In this document: positions 16,618 to 25,009 of the stretch, piece by piece
How positions within the stretch are numbered: position 1 is the first letter of the stretch
Layout of the letters: each line of letters begins with the position of its first letter
Assembly: GCA_023958095.1 (NCBI GenBank)
Contig: JAMLGJ010000016.1
Span: forward strand, 1-64,000
DNA from: Microthrixaceae bacterium
GTDB taxonomy: Bacteria > Actinomycetota > Acidimicrobiia > Acidimicrobiales > Microtrichaceae
Direction of reading: 5' to 3'
Length of the DNA: 64,000 nucleotides
The notes under the pieces: generated by a model
Seen by the model: only the letters and a program-made list of their open reading frames with translations
What the model was told of the DNA's origin: nothing
The model's database searches: none
Made by a program: the position numbers and the translations under genes

Positions 16618-17775
16618 TCACATCCAGGGGTCGTCGGCCAGGCCGAGGTCGGGCCAGGGTCCCGCTGCGATGGGTTGGCAGTTGCCCACACCGGTGCCGC
16701 CTCCGACCGGGTCGCTGACTCTCACCACGGTGTCGCGGATCTGGTGGAGTCGTCGTGCCATCTCCGGTGGCCGGCAGTCCTCGATGCGCTCACCGTCGAC
16801 GTGCAGCTCACCGCGCCATTCACCGTGGTGGTGGCCGTCGAAACCGAAGTAGAGCCCGGCGCCGAGCTGCACGCCGGTGTCGCCGAGAACCTCGATCGCG
16901 AAGGGGCGCTCGGTCCCGTCCTCCATGATTCCGGTGATCGTGCCGCCGAGCAGACGGCGGTTGTCGGGGTCGAAACGAAGCTCCGGATGGAGTTCCACGA
17001 TCGGCTCTCGACGTCCGTCGGGGTGCTCGATGCCCGCCACACACGTCTTCTGCTCGACTCCCGGCATCGCGATCCAGGTGAAGTGGAGATGGACTCCGTA
17101 GCGGGACCCGTCGGAGCGCTCGAGCAGTGCCGGCATCCAGACCATCTGGAATCCGACACCGGGCGGGAACGCCGTCTGGTCGCCGGTGTCGGTGGGTGGT
17201 GGTCCGACGTCGTAGCGGACGCCCCAGGAGTGGTCCCGGGTCGACACCCATTCGTCCGGGTCGACCTCGATGCGTTCACCGTCGAGCTCGACCCAGCCCG
17301 AGGCGGTGCCGATCTGGTGGTAGCGGACCAGGTCGGCAGACACGCGGTACTGGTTGCGGAGGTGGCTGCGTTCCTCCATCGCCGGGGGGAGCTGCGCATG
17401 GAAGGTCCACTCGAATGCCAGGGGCTGGGTGTCGTTGGGTTCGAGGGTGAACCGAACGGCCTTCATGGGTTCGAGGACCTCGTAGCGAACCGGGCCGGCG
17501 GCGAGGTCCTCGGGGTCCGACGCCAGGCGCCGGCTGGCGCGCACCGTGAGCTGTTCCGGGCCACGGCTCAGGGCGCCGTAGCCGTCGAGCACGTTGCGGT
17601 TCGGGTAGCGGCCGAGCCCGAATCCCAACTGGAGGCTGCCGTCGCGCGTCGTGGCCATGGCGCACACCTTCTCGGTCCAGGCGGGGTCGCTGGTGGCGAC
17701 CACGGCGAAGGTGTCGGTGGTCTGGTGGAAGAAGCTCTCGTCGGCTGCCAGCAGCTCACCGATGGGGTTCGTCAT
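16618..17775 (-). CDS. Uncharacterised protein, possible lipocalin-like beta-barrel
   Basis: 385 residues, no signal peptide or membrane segment. It is beta-rich throughout, with WEL- and DHSWG-type motifs (STRDHSWGVRYDV at about 215-228) reminiscent of the AttH/CrtC-like lipocalin proteins and of actinobacterial proteins of unknown function that neighbour lipid and steroid catabolic genes. It overlaps the Rieske oxygenase stop by 4 nt (ATGA), so the two are cotranslated. It may bind or modify the oxygenase's hydrophobic substrate; this is inference from context only. Confidence 0.7.
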   Translation of the reverse strand: MTNPIGELLAADESFFHQTTDTFAVVATSDPAWTEKVCAMATTRDGSLQLGFGLGRYPNRNVLDGYGALSRGPEQLTVRASRRLASDPEDLAAGPVRYEVLEPMKAVRFTLEPNDTQPLAFEWTFHAQLPPAMEERSHLRNQYRVSADLVRYHQIGTASGWVELDGERIEVDPDEWVSTRDHSWGVRYDVGPPPTDTGDQTAFPPGVGFQMVWMPALLERSDGSRYGVHLHFTWIAMPGVEQKTCVAGIEHPDGRREPIVELHPELRFDPDNRRLLGGTITGIMEDGTERPFAIEVLGDTGVQLGAGLYFGFDGHHHGEWRGELHVDGERIEDCRPPEMARRLHQIRDTVVRVSDPVGGGTGVGNCQPIAAGPWPDLGLADDPWM

Positions 17776-18944
17776 GCCCGGTCGAGATCCAGTCCGAGTT
17801 CGCCCGCGAGGACCCGGATCATGTGCTGGACACCGATCTCGTTGCGACCGATGACCATGTGGTCGTGCTGGCCCTGCCGCACCCCTTCGCCACAGGAGGG
17901 AAGCATCGTGAAGTCCTCGTCGCGCACCGCTGCATGGACTCCCTCGTAGATCGCCTCGTAGCCGGCCCTCTCCTCGTCGGTGGTGGCCGGGACGCGGGCC
18001 ATCCAGCCGTGCCGCACGGAGCATCGGGTGGGGTCGCCCGCAGGGAGGATCTCGATGAGCTCGACTCCGACGGGGCTGTTGGCCAGGATCAGGTTCGGGT
18101 ACACCCAGTAGATGACACCCATGTTGTCGCGGGCATCCCACGACCCCGTCGGATCGTCGGCGAGGGCGGTGATCCAGTTGAGCGGGAACCCCAGCCGGTG
18201 GTGACGTCCGAAGGGATCGTGCACCGACGTGTTGGCGACCGTGTTGAGGCCGATGAGGCTCTCGCCGTGAACGTAGGGGAAGTGGTATGCCTCGGCGAAG
18301 GCCTCGAGGGCGCCCTTCCAGTTCACACCCGATTCGAACTCCCGCTCGGTCAGGTAGCCGAACGATGCGTAGTCGAACTGGTCGAGCTCCGCTCCGAGGG
18401 TGCCGAGGTGGGCATCGAGGTCCAGTTCGGCACCGGCTGTCAGCACGCACCACACGAATCCGTGGCGCTCCTCGTTGGGCAGTTCGACCAGACCGTGCTC
18501 GGCTGGGTCCATGCCCTCGAATCCCTCCTGGCCCGGGAGCCCCACCAGCTGGCCGCCCGAGTCGTAGTTCCAGGCGTGGTACGGGCAGGTGAAGCGCCGG
18601 GAGTTGCCACATCCCTCCGCAGGTCGGGCACCGCGGTGGCGGCAGTAGTTCAACAGGACGTGCGCAGTTCCGTTCGCGTCCCGGGTGATGAGCAGCGATG
18701 TCCCCATCACGGCCCGCACGACGTAGTCGCCCACCTCGGGGATCTGCGCGCTGGGAGCCACTGCAAGAGGGGTGCGCCGCAGCAGGTCCTCCTCGCGCGC
18801 CAGCACCTCGTCGTCGCGGTAGTACGACAGCGGCACCAACAGCGTTTCGGGCGCCATGTCGGTCGTACCCGCCAGCGCATGGTCGAGCGCCCGCCGCGTC
18901 AGTGCCTCACCCAGGCTCGATTCCGTCAGCTCGGTCACCGTCAT
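17772..18944 (-). CDS. Rieske-type ring-hydroxylating oxygenase alpha subunit
   Basis: 390 residues. The Rieske [2Fe-2S] ligands are C101-x-H103 (NYCRHRG) and C120-x2-H123 (FTCPYHAW). The mononuclear iron site follows in the catalytic domain as AEAYHFPYVHG with H221 and H226. Such enzymes insert oxygen into aromatic, steroid or amine substrates with electrons from a separate reductase, which is not nearby. ATG at 18944 was chosen over one 48 nt upstream because GAGGGAG sits 8 nt before it. It is divergent from a TetR regulator across an operator-like region. Confidence 0.92.
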   Translation of the reverse strand: MTVTELTESSLGEALTRRALDHALAGTTDMAPETLLVPLSYYRDDEVLAREEDLLRRTPLAVAPSAQIPEVGDYVVRAVMGTSLLITRDANGTAHVLLNYCRHRGARPAEGCGNSRRFTCPYHAWNYDSGGQLVGLPGQEGFEGMDPAEHGLVELPNEERHGFVWCVLTAGAELDLDAHLGTLGAELDQFDYASFGYLTEREFESGVNWKGALEAFAEAYHFPYVHGESLIGLNTVANTSVHDPFGRHHRLGFPLNWITALADDPTGSWDARDNMGVIYWVYPNLILANSPVGVELIEILPAGDPTRCSVRHGWMARVPATTDEERAGYEAIYEGVHAAVRDEDFTMLPSCGEGVRQGQHDHMVIGRNEIGVQHMIRVLAGELGLDLDRA

Positions 18945-18986
18945 CGTGCTCGCTCCCTCGTCGAATCCACTAGCGTCGGATTGACC

Positions 18987-19030
18987 ATACATATTGATCT
19001 ACATGACTGGCCAGTTGTGTCAATGTGTAT
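18987..19030. promoter_or_regulatory. Inverted repeat between oxygenase and TetR genes
   Basis: Arms ATACATATTGA (18987-18997) and TCAATGTGTAT (19020-19030) are inverted copies matching at 10 of 11 positions. Between them is a perfect 10-bp palindrome, ACTGGCCAGT (19006-19015), nearly centred. This AT-rich island in a very GC-rich window is the likely promoter zone of both divergent genes. Confidence 0.55.
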
Positions 19031-19036
19031 TGTCTC

Positions 19037-19092
19037 GGGGAACATTCTCCGGGGAACATTCTCCGGGGAACATTGTCTAGGGAGCATTGTCC
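19037..19092. repeat. Four tandem 14-bp near-palindromes, probable operator array
   Basis: Two identical 14-bp units, GGGGAACATTCTCC (19037-19050 and 19051-19064), are followed by two degenerate ones (19065-19079, 19080-19092). Each intact unit is itself dyad-symmetric with the pattern GGnGAAnnTTCnCC. The array ends about 30 bp before the TetR start codon and lies between the two divergent genes, so it is a good candidate binding site for that regulator. Confidence 0.7.
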
Positions 19093-19124
19093 GGGGATCC
19101 GTTCCGGCTGAAGGAGGTCCGACG

Positions 19125-19739
19125 GTGAGAACGCACGGATGGGGAGGCGACCCGCCCACCGACGACGAGGAGGCCGTCCGCCGAATTCTCGAAGCCGCCC
19201 GCGCGTGCATCGACCGCGAGGGCCCTGGCGCCGGGGTGGCCGATGTGGCCAAGGAGCTGGGCGTCACCCGACAGACCGTCTACCGCTACTTCCGCACGAC
19301 CGAGGACCTCCTCAGCGCGACCGCCCTCGACGCCGCGGCCGGCTTCCTCGATCGGGTCGAGGCACACCTCGCGAATGGGCCGTCGGTTCCCGCAGCGGCA
19401 GTCGTCGAGGGGATCGCGTTCACGCTCGAGCGCCTACCCGAGGAGCCCTACCTCGGGCTCCTGCTCGAACCTGGTCGCTTCAGCATCTTCAGCCAGGGCA
19501 TCACCTCTGCCAACGCCCTTGCACTGGGTCGCTCCATCATCGACCGCTTCGCGGTCGACTGGGAGGCCCACGGCTTCGACGACCGCGACCTCGACGAACT
19601 GGTCGAACACATGCTGCGCATCACCCTGTCCCTGGTGATCGACCAGGGCAGCCCGCCCCGAACCGGGTCCGAGCTGCGCGGCTACCTCAACCGCTGGCTC
19701 GCCCCCGCCGTCGAACGCCGACCGACCCGGCGGGCCTGA
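19125..19739 (+). CDS. TetR-family transcriptional regulator
   Basis: 204 residues. The N-terminal helix-turn-helix is typical: RRILEAARACIDREG leads into GVADVAKELGVTRQTVYRYF (about 37-57) with the TVYRYF recognition helix. The remainder is an all-helical ligand domain with an invariant-looking Leu-rich dimer interface. GTG at 19125 has a full GGAGGT 9 nt upstream. Being divergent from the oxygenase pair, it probably represses that operon and itself through the tandem near-palindromes and is released by an oxygenase substrate or product. Confidence 0.93.
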   Translation: MRTHGWGGDPPTDDEEAVRRILEAARACIDREGPGAGVADVAKELGVTRQTVYRYFRTTEDLLSATALDAAAGFLDRVEAHLANGPSVPAAAVVEGIAFTLERLPEEPYLGLLLEPGRFSIFSQGITSANALALGRSIIDRFAVDWEAHGFDDRDLDELVEHMLRITLSLVIDQGSPPRTGSELRGYLNRWLAPAVERRPTRRA

Positions 19740-19839
19740 CAAGGATCCGGGATCAGCCCCTCACATGGGGTTCGCACCGCTCCCCCGTTGTCGTGTCGGA
19801 CCCAGCACCGGGCGGCTCGAAACGCGAGGTGACGGCTGG

Positions 19840-19860
19840 GCCGGAGGTTCTTCATCCGGC
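19840..19860 (-). terminator. Hairpin downstream of tRNA-Val
   Basis: GCCGGA and TCCGGC form a perfect 6-bp stem with a 9-nt loop, 24 nt past the tRNA 3' end. There is no U tract, so termination is uncertain; it could equally end the convergent TetR transcript. Confidence 0.3.
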
Positions 19861-19883
19861 CGTTGCCTCTCGACAACATGCTG

Positions 19884-19957
19884 TGGGCGTAACAGGACTC
19901 GAACCTGTGACCTCTGCCGTGTGAAGGCAGCGCTCTAGCCATCTGAGCCATACGCCC
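19884..19957 (-). tRNA. tRNA-Val (anticodon CAC)
   Basis: A complete 74-nt cloverleaf. The acceptor stem pairs GGGCGTA with TACGCCC, the D-arm contains GCTCAGATGGCTAGAGC, the anticodon stem is CTGCC/GGCAG around loop TTCACAC (anticodon CAC, reading GUG), and the T-arm has the canonical GGTTCGAGTCC. The discriminator base is A. The 3' CCA is not encoded (the DNA continues CAG), so it must be added by a nucleotidyltransferase. It lies alone between a TetR gene and a J-domain gene. Confidence 0.97.
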
Positions 19958-20032
19958 GTGAGCGGAAGATGCTAGCAGTGGTGGCTCCCTGCACCGAACC
20001 GTGGTGCCGGCGATCGTGTCGCCGTGGGGGCG

Positions 20033-20848
20033 TCAGCCCGAACCCGCACCGGATTCCCGCTCGGAGTCGGACTCGTCATCCGCACTCGGGATGCAGAAGA
20101 ACTCCGTTCCGACCGTCACGTACCGAGGAGCGGTGTCCGGACAATCCAGTGCCGCGTCCACCTTCGCCAGCACCTCCCCGTCGTTCGGCGAGGAACACGG
20201 CACGAGGATCGCAGCGCTGCCTTCGATGACCCGTGCACAGACCTCCCCCGGGGGGAGCTGGGTGACGGGCTCGCCACCACCGCCCCCACCCACGTACGCG
20301 GTGACCACGAAGAGCCCCACGATCACCACCACGATCGCGACGATGGGTCCCTTGCGCAGGATGAAGGCGGTCGAGGGAGCAACCGCGACCCCGTCGTCGG
20401 CCGCCGGACGCGGAGGTCGCCGGGAGCCGGCTCCGGTCCGAGCCCCGGCGCCGGCCGTGGGCCGCGCACTCCAGTAGGCACCCCGTCCCGCGCTCGCCGA
20501 ATCGCCGGGGCCGGTCCAAGCAGATGCACTCCGTCTCCCCTTGGGCCCCGGGGACGGCCGCGCCGCCGGGCCGTCGGGAGACGACGCTCCGGCGCGTTCG
20601 GCGGTCGGCGGGGCATCACCCAGAGTGCGGTCATAGCTCGCCCGTCGTTGGGGGTCGCGCAGCACGTTCCAGGCTTCGTTGATCTCGCGCATCCGCCGGT
20701 CGGCGAGCTTGCGCTCCGCGGGCGTTGCCTCCAGGTGGCGATCGGGATGCAGCACGTGGGCCAGGCGACGGTGGGCGCGGCGGATCTCCGCGCCGTCCGC
20801 AGTGCGCTCGACCCCGAGCACCTGGTAGTGGTCGCGCTGGGTGGCCAC
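20033..20848 (-). CDS. J-domain protein with C-terminal membrane anchor
   Basis: 271 residues. Residues 7-72 form a J domain with the HPD tripeptide (LHPDRHL) and the usual helix IV (AWNVLRDPQRRASYD), so it should stimulate a DnaK ATPase. There is no Gly/Phe region or zinc finger. A low-complexity linker is followed by one membrane helix (PIVAIVVVIVGLFVVTAYV, about 185-203) and a small outer domain with cysteines in GEVCARVIEG, VPCSSPN and FFCIPS. This suggests a membrane-tethered co-chaperone acting near the envelope; the partner is unknown. The start is GTG without a clear ribosome site. Confidence 0.85.
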   Translation of the reverse strand: MATQRDHYQVLGVERTADGAEIRRAHRRLAHVLHPDRHLEATPAERKLADRRMREINEAWNVLRDPQRRASYDRTLGDAPPTAERAGASSPDGPAARPSPGPKGRRSASAWTGPGDSASAGRGAYWSARPTAGAGARTGAGSRRPPRPAADDGVAVAPSTAFILRKGPIVAIVVVIVGLFVVTAYVGGGGGGEPVTQLPPGEVCARVIEGSAAILVPCSSPNDGEVLAKVDAALDCPDTAPRYVTVGTEFFCIPSADDESDSERESGAGSG

Positions 20849-20908
20849 CCGAGAATCGTAGGGCCCATCGACACCGACACAGGCGGCGCCATGCGCTGCT
20901 CCCGGTCA

Positions 20909-20937
20909 TGCACCTGCCGGGTGGGGTGCACCGGCAG
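20909..20937. repeat. Two interleaved inverted repeats before the MFS gene
   Basis: TGCACC (20909-20914) is inverted as GGTGCA (20925-20930), and CTGCCGG (20914-20920) as CCGGCAG (20931-20937). The arms interleave, so the RNA could form either hairpin or a pseudoknot. It lies in the 269-bp divergent gap between the J-domain and MFS genes; no gene is seen there. Confidence 0.4.
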
Positions 20938-21117
20938 CGGACCGACCACATGCCGGATCGCTCGCCCGAGGCCGCACAAAGGGGTTCTGTCGGCACGCAC
21001 CACACGGGTACTGTGTCCGTGCAGATCTTTCGCTGTTCGAACGTTTCGGAGTTCGTAATTCACGCACCGGCCCGACCCCCCGAGAAGTCCCCGCCCCCGC
21101 GGCACGCGCCCGGGTCG

Positions 21118-22326
21118 ATGGCGGCTGCACTGTCACACCCTGCGTACCGACGCGTGTTCGCGGGCACGTTCAGCTCGAACGTCGGCACCTGGATGCAGAA
21201 CGTCATCCTGATCGCCCTCGCCTACGACCTGACCGACAGCTCGACCTTCATCGGGGTGATCACCTTCGCCCAGCTCGGTCCGATGCTGCTGCTCTCGCCG
21301 GTTGGTGGGGCGATCGCCGACCGTGTGAACCGTCGCGTGCTGATGGTCTCGATCGCGGCCACCCAAGCCCTGCTCTCCGCAGCGCTCGCGGTCGTGGTCA
21401 CCCGCGACGACCCGAGTCTGGTGCTGTTGGTGGTCATCGTCGCCGGCATCGGGATAGGCGCTGCGTTGAACGCGCCGACTGCGAACGCGATCCTGCCCGA
21501 ACTGGCGGGACGCCGCGACCTGCAGGGAGCCGTCGCGCTGAACTCCGCCGCCATGAACGCCTCCCGGGTGGTCGGACCGGTGCTGGGTGGGGCCGCGGCG
21601 GCGATCGGCGGGGCGACGTTCGTGTTCATGGTGAACGCGGCAACCTTCGTGTTCGTCATCCTGGCGGTCGCCACGGCGGATGCCGACTTCAGCGCCAAGG
21701 GCAAACGCGGCGAGTCGCCCGTGGCGCAGATGGCTGGTGGGATCCGGGAGGCCCGCAGGGACCGGGTGGTCGGACGGGTCCTGGTGACGATCGCCGCGTA
21801 CTCGCTGTTCTGCCTGGTGTTCATCTACCAGATGCCACGAATCGCCGACGAGCAGTTCGACCTCGTCGGCTGGCGCTACACGTTGTTGTTCTCGACCTTC
21901 GGCCTCGGAGCGTTCACCGGGGCCATCTCGATGGGTTCGTGGCTCACCCCCTTCGGGCGGCCGCTCATGGTTCGTGCCGGCCTCGGGGTGTTCGCCGCCT
22001 CGCTGGGGGTCTTCGCACTCTCCTGGAGCACCTGGACCGGATTCCCGTCGGCCTTCTTCGCCGGTGCCAGCTACTTCGTCATCGTGACGGCGCTCGTCAC
22101 GACCCTGCAGTTGAGGGTCGCCGACGAGGTGCGCGGACGTGTGATGGGGCTGTGGATGATGGCCTGGGCCGGGCTGGTACCAGTCGGCGGACTGATCGGC
22201 GGAGTCGTGATCGACCTGGTCGGGCTCACACCGGTGCTGCTGGCGGGAGTCGCCGTAGCAGTGCTGTTGGCGGTGTTCGTCGACCTCTCCGAGGCGGACC
22301 GCCCGGTGCGCGCCGGGTCGGGCTGA
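21118..22326 (+). CDS. Major facilitator superfamily exporter (EntS-like)
   Basis: About 402 residues with twelve predicted membrane helices. The opening LSHPAYRRVFAGTFSSNVGTWMQNV and the loop GAIADRVNRRVLMV (motif A of drug exporters) place it in the MFS_3/EntS-like exporter group. An asymmetric loop around KGKRGESPVAQM separates the two six-helix halves. The substrate cannot be inferred. ATG at 21118 matches the family start but lacks a ribosome site; in-frame GTGs at 21013 and 21019 would add about 33-35 residues. Confidence 0.87.
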   Translation: MAAALSHPAYRRVFAGTFSSNVGTWMQNVILIALAYDLTDSSTFIGVITFAQLGPMLLLSPVGGAIADRVNRRVLMVSIAATQALLSAALAVVVTRDDPSLVLLVVIVAGIGIGAALNAPTANAILPELAGRRDLQGAVALNSAAMNASRVVGPVLGGAAAAIGGATFVFMVNAATFVFVILAVATADADFSAKGKRGESPVAQMAGGIREARRDRVVGRVLVTIAAYSLFCLVFIYQMPRIADEQFDLVGWRYTLLFSTFGLGAFTGAISMGSWLTPFGRPLMVRAGLGVFAASLGVFALSWSTWTGFPSAFFAGASYFVIVTALVTTLQLRVADEVRGRVMGLWMMAWAGLVPVGGLIGGVVIDLVGLTPVLLAGVAVAVLLAVFVDLSEADRPVRAGSG

Positions 22327-22330
22327 CCTC

Positions 22331-22344
22331 CACCCGAACGGGTG
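22331..22344 (+). terminator. Short hairpin after the MFS gene
   Basis: CACCC-GAAC-GGGTG forms a 5-bp stem with a tetraloop 4 nt after the stop. It lacks a U tract; termination here is a weak guess. Confidence 0.25.
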
Positions 22345-22380
22345 TCACCTCGGGACGGTCCTGCGTCCTAGCTTGGTCCG

Positions 22381-23721
22381 GTGGAACATGACGTCCCGGT
22401 CGGTGAGGAGTCCGCTCCCGTGAACGAGGAGACCCTGGCCCAGGGCCACCTGCGGGCCACTGTTGCTGGAGCCCCCGGTGCCGACGAGCACGCATCCGGC
22501 CCCGCGGACCAGGGCGATCGCCCGACAGCGGCGCTGCTGGTGAGGGTCACCGGGCGCGACCGCCCCGGGATCACCGCGGACCTGATGACCCTGTTGGACC
22601 TGACCGGCACCGGGGTGCAGGACCTCGAACAGGTGCTGGTGCGGGGACACCTCACGCTCGCCGTGGCTGTGGACCATCCCGGTGAACGGCGCAGCGACCT
22701 GGTGACGATGCTCGAGCACTTCGCCCGGCAACGACATCTGACGGTGACCCTCGAGGAGGTACCCGCCACATCGGGAGCACAGGGTCCCCTCGACGCCATC
22801 ACCGTGCTCGGCCACGAGCTGGAAACGGAGCTCTCCCCTGCCGAGCTGGGTGCCGTCGCGGGCGCTGTGTCCGCCGCGGGCGGCAACATCGAACGAATCG
22901 TCCGCCTCGCCCGCTATCCGGTGTACGCGTACGAGTTCCTGGTGCGTGGCGCACAGCGGGACGAACTGCAGCGACTGGTAACCCAGGCCTCGGTCACCCA
23001 CCGCCTGGATGTCGCCATCCAGCCCGCCGGCCTGGAACGCCGGGCCAAACGCCTGGTCGTCCTGGACGTCGACTCGACGCTGATCCAGGACGAGGTGATC
23101 GAGCTCCTCGCGGAGGAGGCGGGTTGCCGCGACGAGGTCCACATGGTCACCGAGAGGGCCATGGCAGGAGAGCTCGACTTCGCGGAGGCCCTGCGCGAAC
23201 GGGTGAGGCTGCTCGAGGGGCTCGACGAGGCGGCACTGCTTCGTGCGCGGGCACGGATGCGCCTGACCCCGGGGGCCCGGACCTTCGTGAGCACGCTCAA
23301 GCGACTCGGCTACACGGTGGGCATCGTCTCGGGTGGATTCACCCGCTTCACCGACCACCTGCGCGCCGAACTGGGACTCGACCACGCCGTGGCCAACGAA
23401 CTGCTGTGGCACGAGGGGCGCCTCACCGGCGAGGTGGCCGGGCGGATCGTTGACCGCGCCCGCAAGGCCGAGCTGCTCACCGAGTTCGCCGCGAAGGAGA
23501 ACATCCCCCTGTCGCAGACGGTTGCGGTGGGTGACGGGGCGAACGACCTCGACATGCTCTCCACGGCCGGGTTGGGCATCGCCTTCAACGCCAAACCGGT
23601 GGTCCAGGAGGTTGCCGACACCACGGTGAACGTCCCCTACCTGGACGCGATCCTGTTCGTGCTCGGGGTGCGACGCGGAGAGGTCGAGGCCGTCAGCGAG
23701 GACACCGCCACCGGGAACTGA
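22381..23721 (+). CDS. serB: Phosphoserine phosphatase with N-terminal ACT domains
   Basis: 446 residues; last step of serine synthesis. The N-terminal part has two ACT-like modules (about 45-125 and 135-210; first module LLVRVTGRDRPGITADLM), a layout seen in mycobacterial SerB2 and implying amino-acid feedback. The HAD phosphatase core follows: VLDVDSTLIQDEVIE with nucleophile and acid aspartates, SGGFTRF as motif II, and VGDGANDLDML as motif III. GTG at 22381 is used because ACT sequence begins soon after a 40-residue polar tail. The stop lies 4 nt from the convergent protease gene. Confidence 0.95.
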   Translation: MEHDVPVGEESAPVNEETLAQGHLRATVAGAPGADEHASGPADQGDRPTAALLVRVTGRDRPGITADLMTLLDLTGTGVQDLEQVLVRGHLTLAVAVDHPGERRSDLVTMLEHFARQRHLTVTLEEVPATSGAQGPLDAITVLGHELETELSPAELGAVAGAVSAAGGNIERIVRLARYPVYAYEFLVRGAQRDELQRLVTQASVTHRLDVAIQPAGLERRAKRLVVLDVDSTLIQDEVIELLAEEAGCRDEVHMVTERAMAGELDFAEALRERVRLLEGLDEAALLRARARMRLTPGARTFVSTLKRLGYTVGIVSGGFTRFTDHLRAELGLDHAVANELLWHEGRLTGEVAGRIVDRARKAELLTEFAAKENIPLSQTVAVGDGANDLDMLSTAGLGIAFNAKPVVQEVADTTVNVPYLDAILFVLGVRRGEVEAVSEDTATGN

Positions 23722-23725
23722 CGGC

Positions 23726-25009
23726 TCAGCCGACGATGTCGACCGGTCCGACCACGGCCGTGCTGCTCGTCGCTCCGAACACCGTCGCGGCGACGCGTGC
23801 GACGTCGTCACCCGTGACCGCCTCGATCGCCTCCAGGTACTCCAGGAGTGGAACGACACGACCCAGCACCAACTCGCCCACCCCGAGGCGGGTCATCCGG
23901 GTGACGATCGACTCCATCGCCATGACCACCCCGCCGCGCACTGCACCCTTCACGTGTGCCAGCGTCGCGTCGTCCATGCCCTGCGCCGCCATGGCCGAGG
24001 CGAGCTCGGAGACGATCCGCAGCACTTCCGGCCCCTTGTCCACATGGGTCGCGCAGTGGACGCTCAGCGAACCGGCATCCCCGTACTGCGCCAGGTCGGA
24101 CCCGACCGAGTAGGTGAGGCCGCGCTCCTCGCGCACCTCCTGGAAGAGGATGCTCGAGGGGCCGCCGCCGAAGGCATGGTTGAGCAACGACAGTGCATGG
24201 CGGTCCGGATCGCCGGCAGCAGGACAACGCCAGCCGATGGCGAGGTGGGTCAGCTCACCGGGACGTTCACGGAACGAGTGGGGCCGCACCGCCGGCGCCG
24301 GTGAGCTGCGAACCGGGGCCCTGCCGGACGGCGCCTCCGCGAACGCCCGGGCTGCAGCATCGAGGACCTCATCGTGTCGGATCGCCCCGGACGCTGCCAG
24401 CACGATGTTGGCGGGCAGGTACCAGTTGTCGAAGAAGGCCGCCACTTCGTCACGGGTGATCCCGGCGACGGACTCGACGGTACCCAGGGTCTCGCGGCCC
24501 AGGGCATGGCCGGGGAACAGGCACCCGGCCAGGTCCACCGCGGCCATGTCGTCGGGATCCTCACGAGCCGCCGCGAGCTCCTCGAGGATCACCTCGCGTT
24601 CCGAATCGACGTCGCGTGCCGCCAGCGCCGGGTTCCGCAGCACGTCGAGCAGCAACTCGAGCACCATCGCGGACTCCGTGGCAGGAGCCGTCGCGTAGAA
24701 CGCGGTGTGCTCGTTTGAGGTGAAGGCGTTCATGTCGCCACCCACCGCGTCCATCGCAACCGCTATGTCACGCGCCGACCGGTCGCTCGTGCCCTTGAAC
24801 AGCAGGTGCTCCAGGAAGTGCGAGGCACCGGCGCTGGCGTCCGGTTCGTCCCGCGACCCGACGGCCACCCAGGCCGAGACGGCCACCGCGGAACGCTCGG
24901 GCTGTTCATCGGTGAGGACCCGCAGGCCGTTGGGCAGTTTCGTTGCCCGGACCCGGTCGGTCGGCGAGCCGTTCTGCCCGCCGACCGACACAGCATCCGG
25001 TGCGTTCAT
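23726..25009 (-). CDS. M16-family zinc peptidase
   Basis: 427 residues, a single-chain processing-peptidase-like metallopeptidase. The inverted zinc motif HFLEHLLFKGT (HxxEH) lies at about 63-73, with the downstream Glu ligand expected in NEHTAFYA...EREVILEELAA. The second half carries the substrate-binding R/Y segment (EERGLTYSVGSDLAQY). It starts in the 4-nt ATGA overlap with pnp, an arrangement common in Gram-positive bacteria. No signal peptide is seen, so it is probably cytosolic. Confidence 0.93.
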   Translation of the reverse strand: MNAPDAVSVGGQNGSPTDRVRATKLPNGLRVLTDEQPERSAVAVSAWVAVGSRDEPDASAGASHFLEHLLFKGTSDRSARDIAVAMDAVGGDMNAFTSNEHTAFYATAPATESAMVLELLLDVLRNPALAARDVDSEREVILEELAAAREDPDDMAAVDLAGCLFPGHALGRETLGTVESVAGITRDEVAAFFDNWYLPANIVLAASGAIRHDEVLDAAARAFAEAPSGRAPVRSSPAPAVRPHSFRERPGELTHLAIGWRCPAAGDPDRHALSLLNHAFGGGPSSILFQEVREERGLTYSVGSDLAQYGDAGSLSVHCATHVDKGPEVLRIVSELASAMAAQGMDDATLAHVKGAVRGGVVMAMESIVTRMTRLGVGELVLGRVVPLLEYLEAIEAVTGDDVARVAATVFGATSSTAVVGPVDIVG

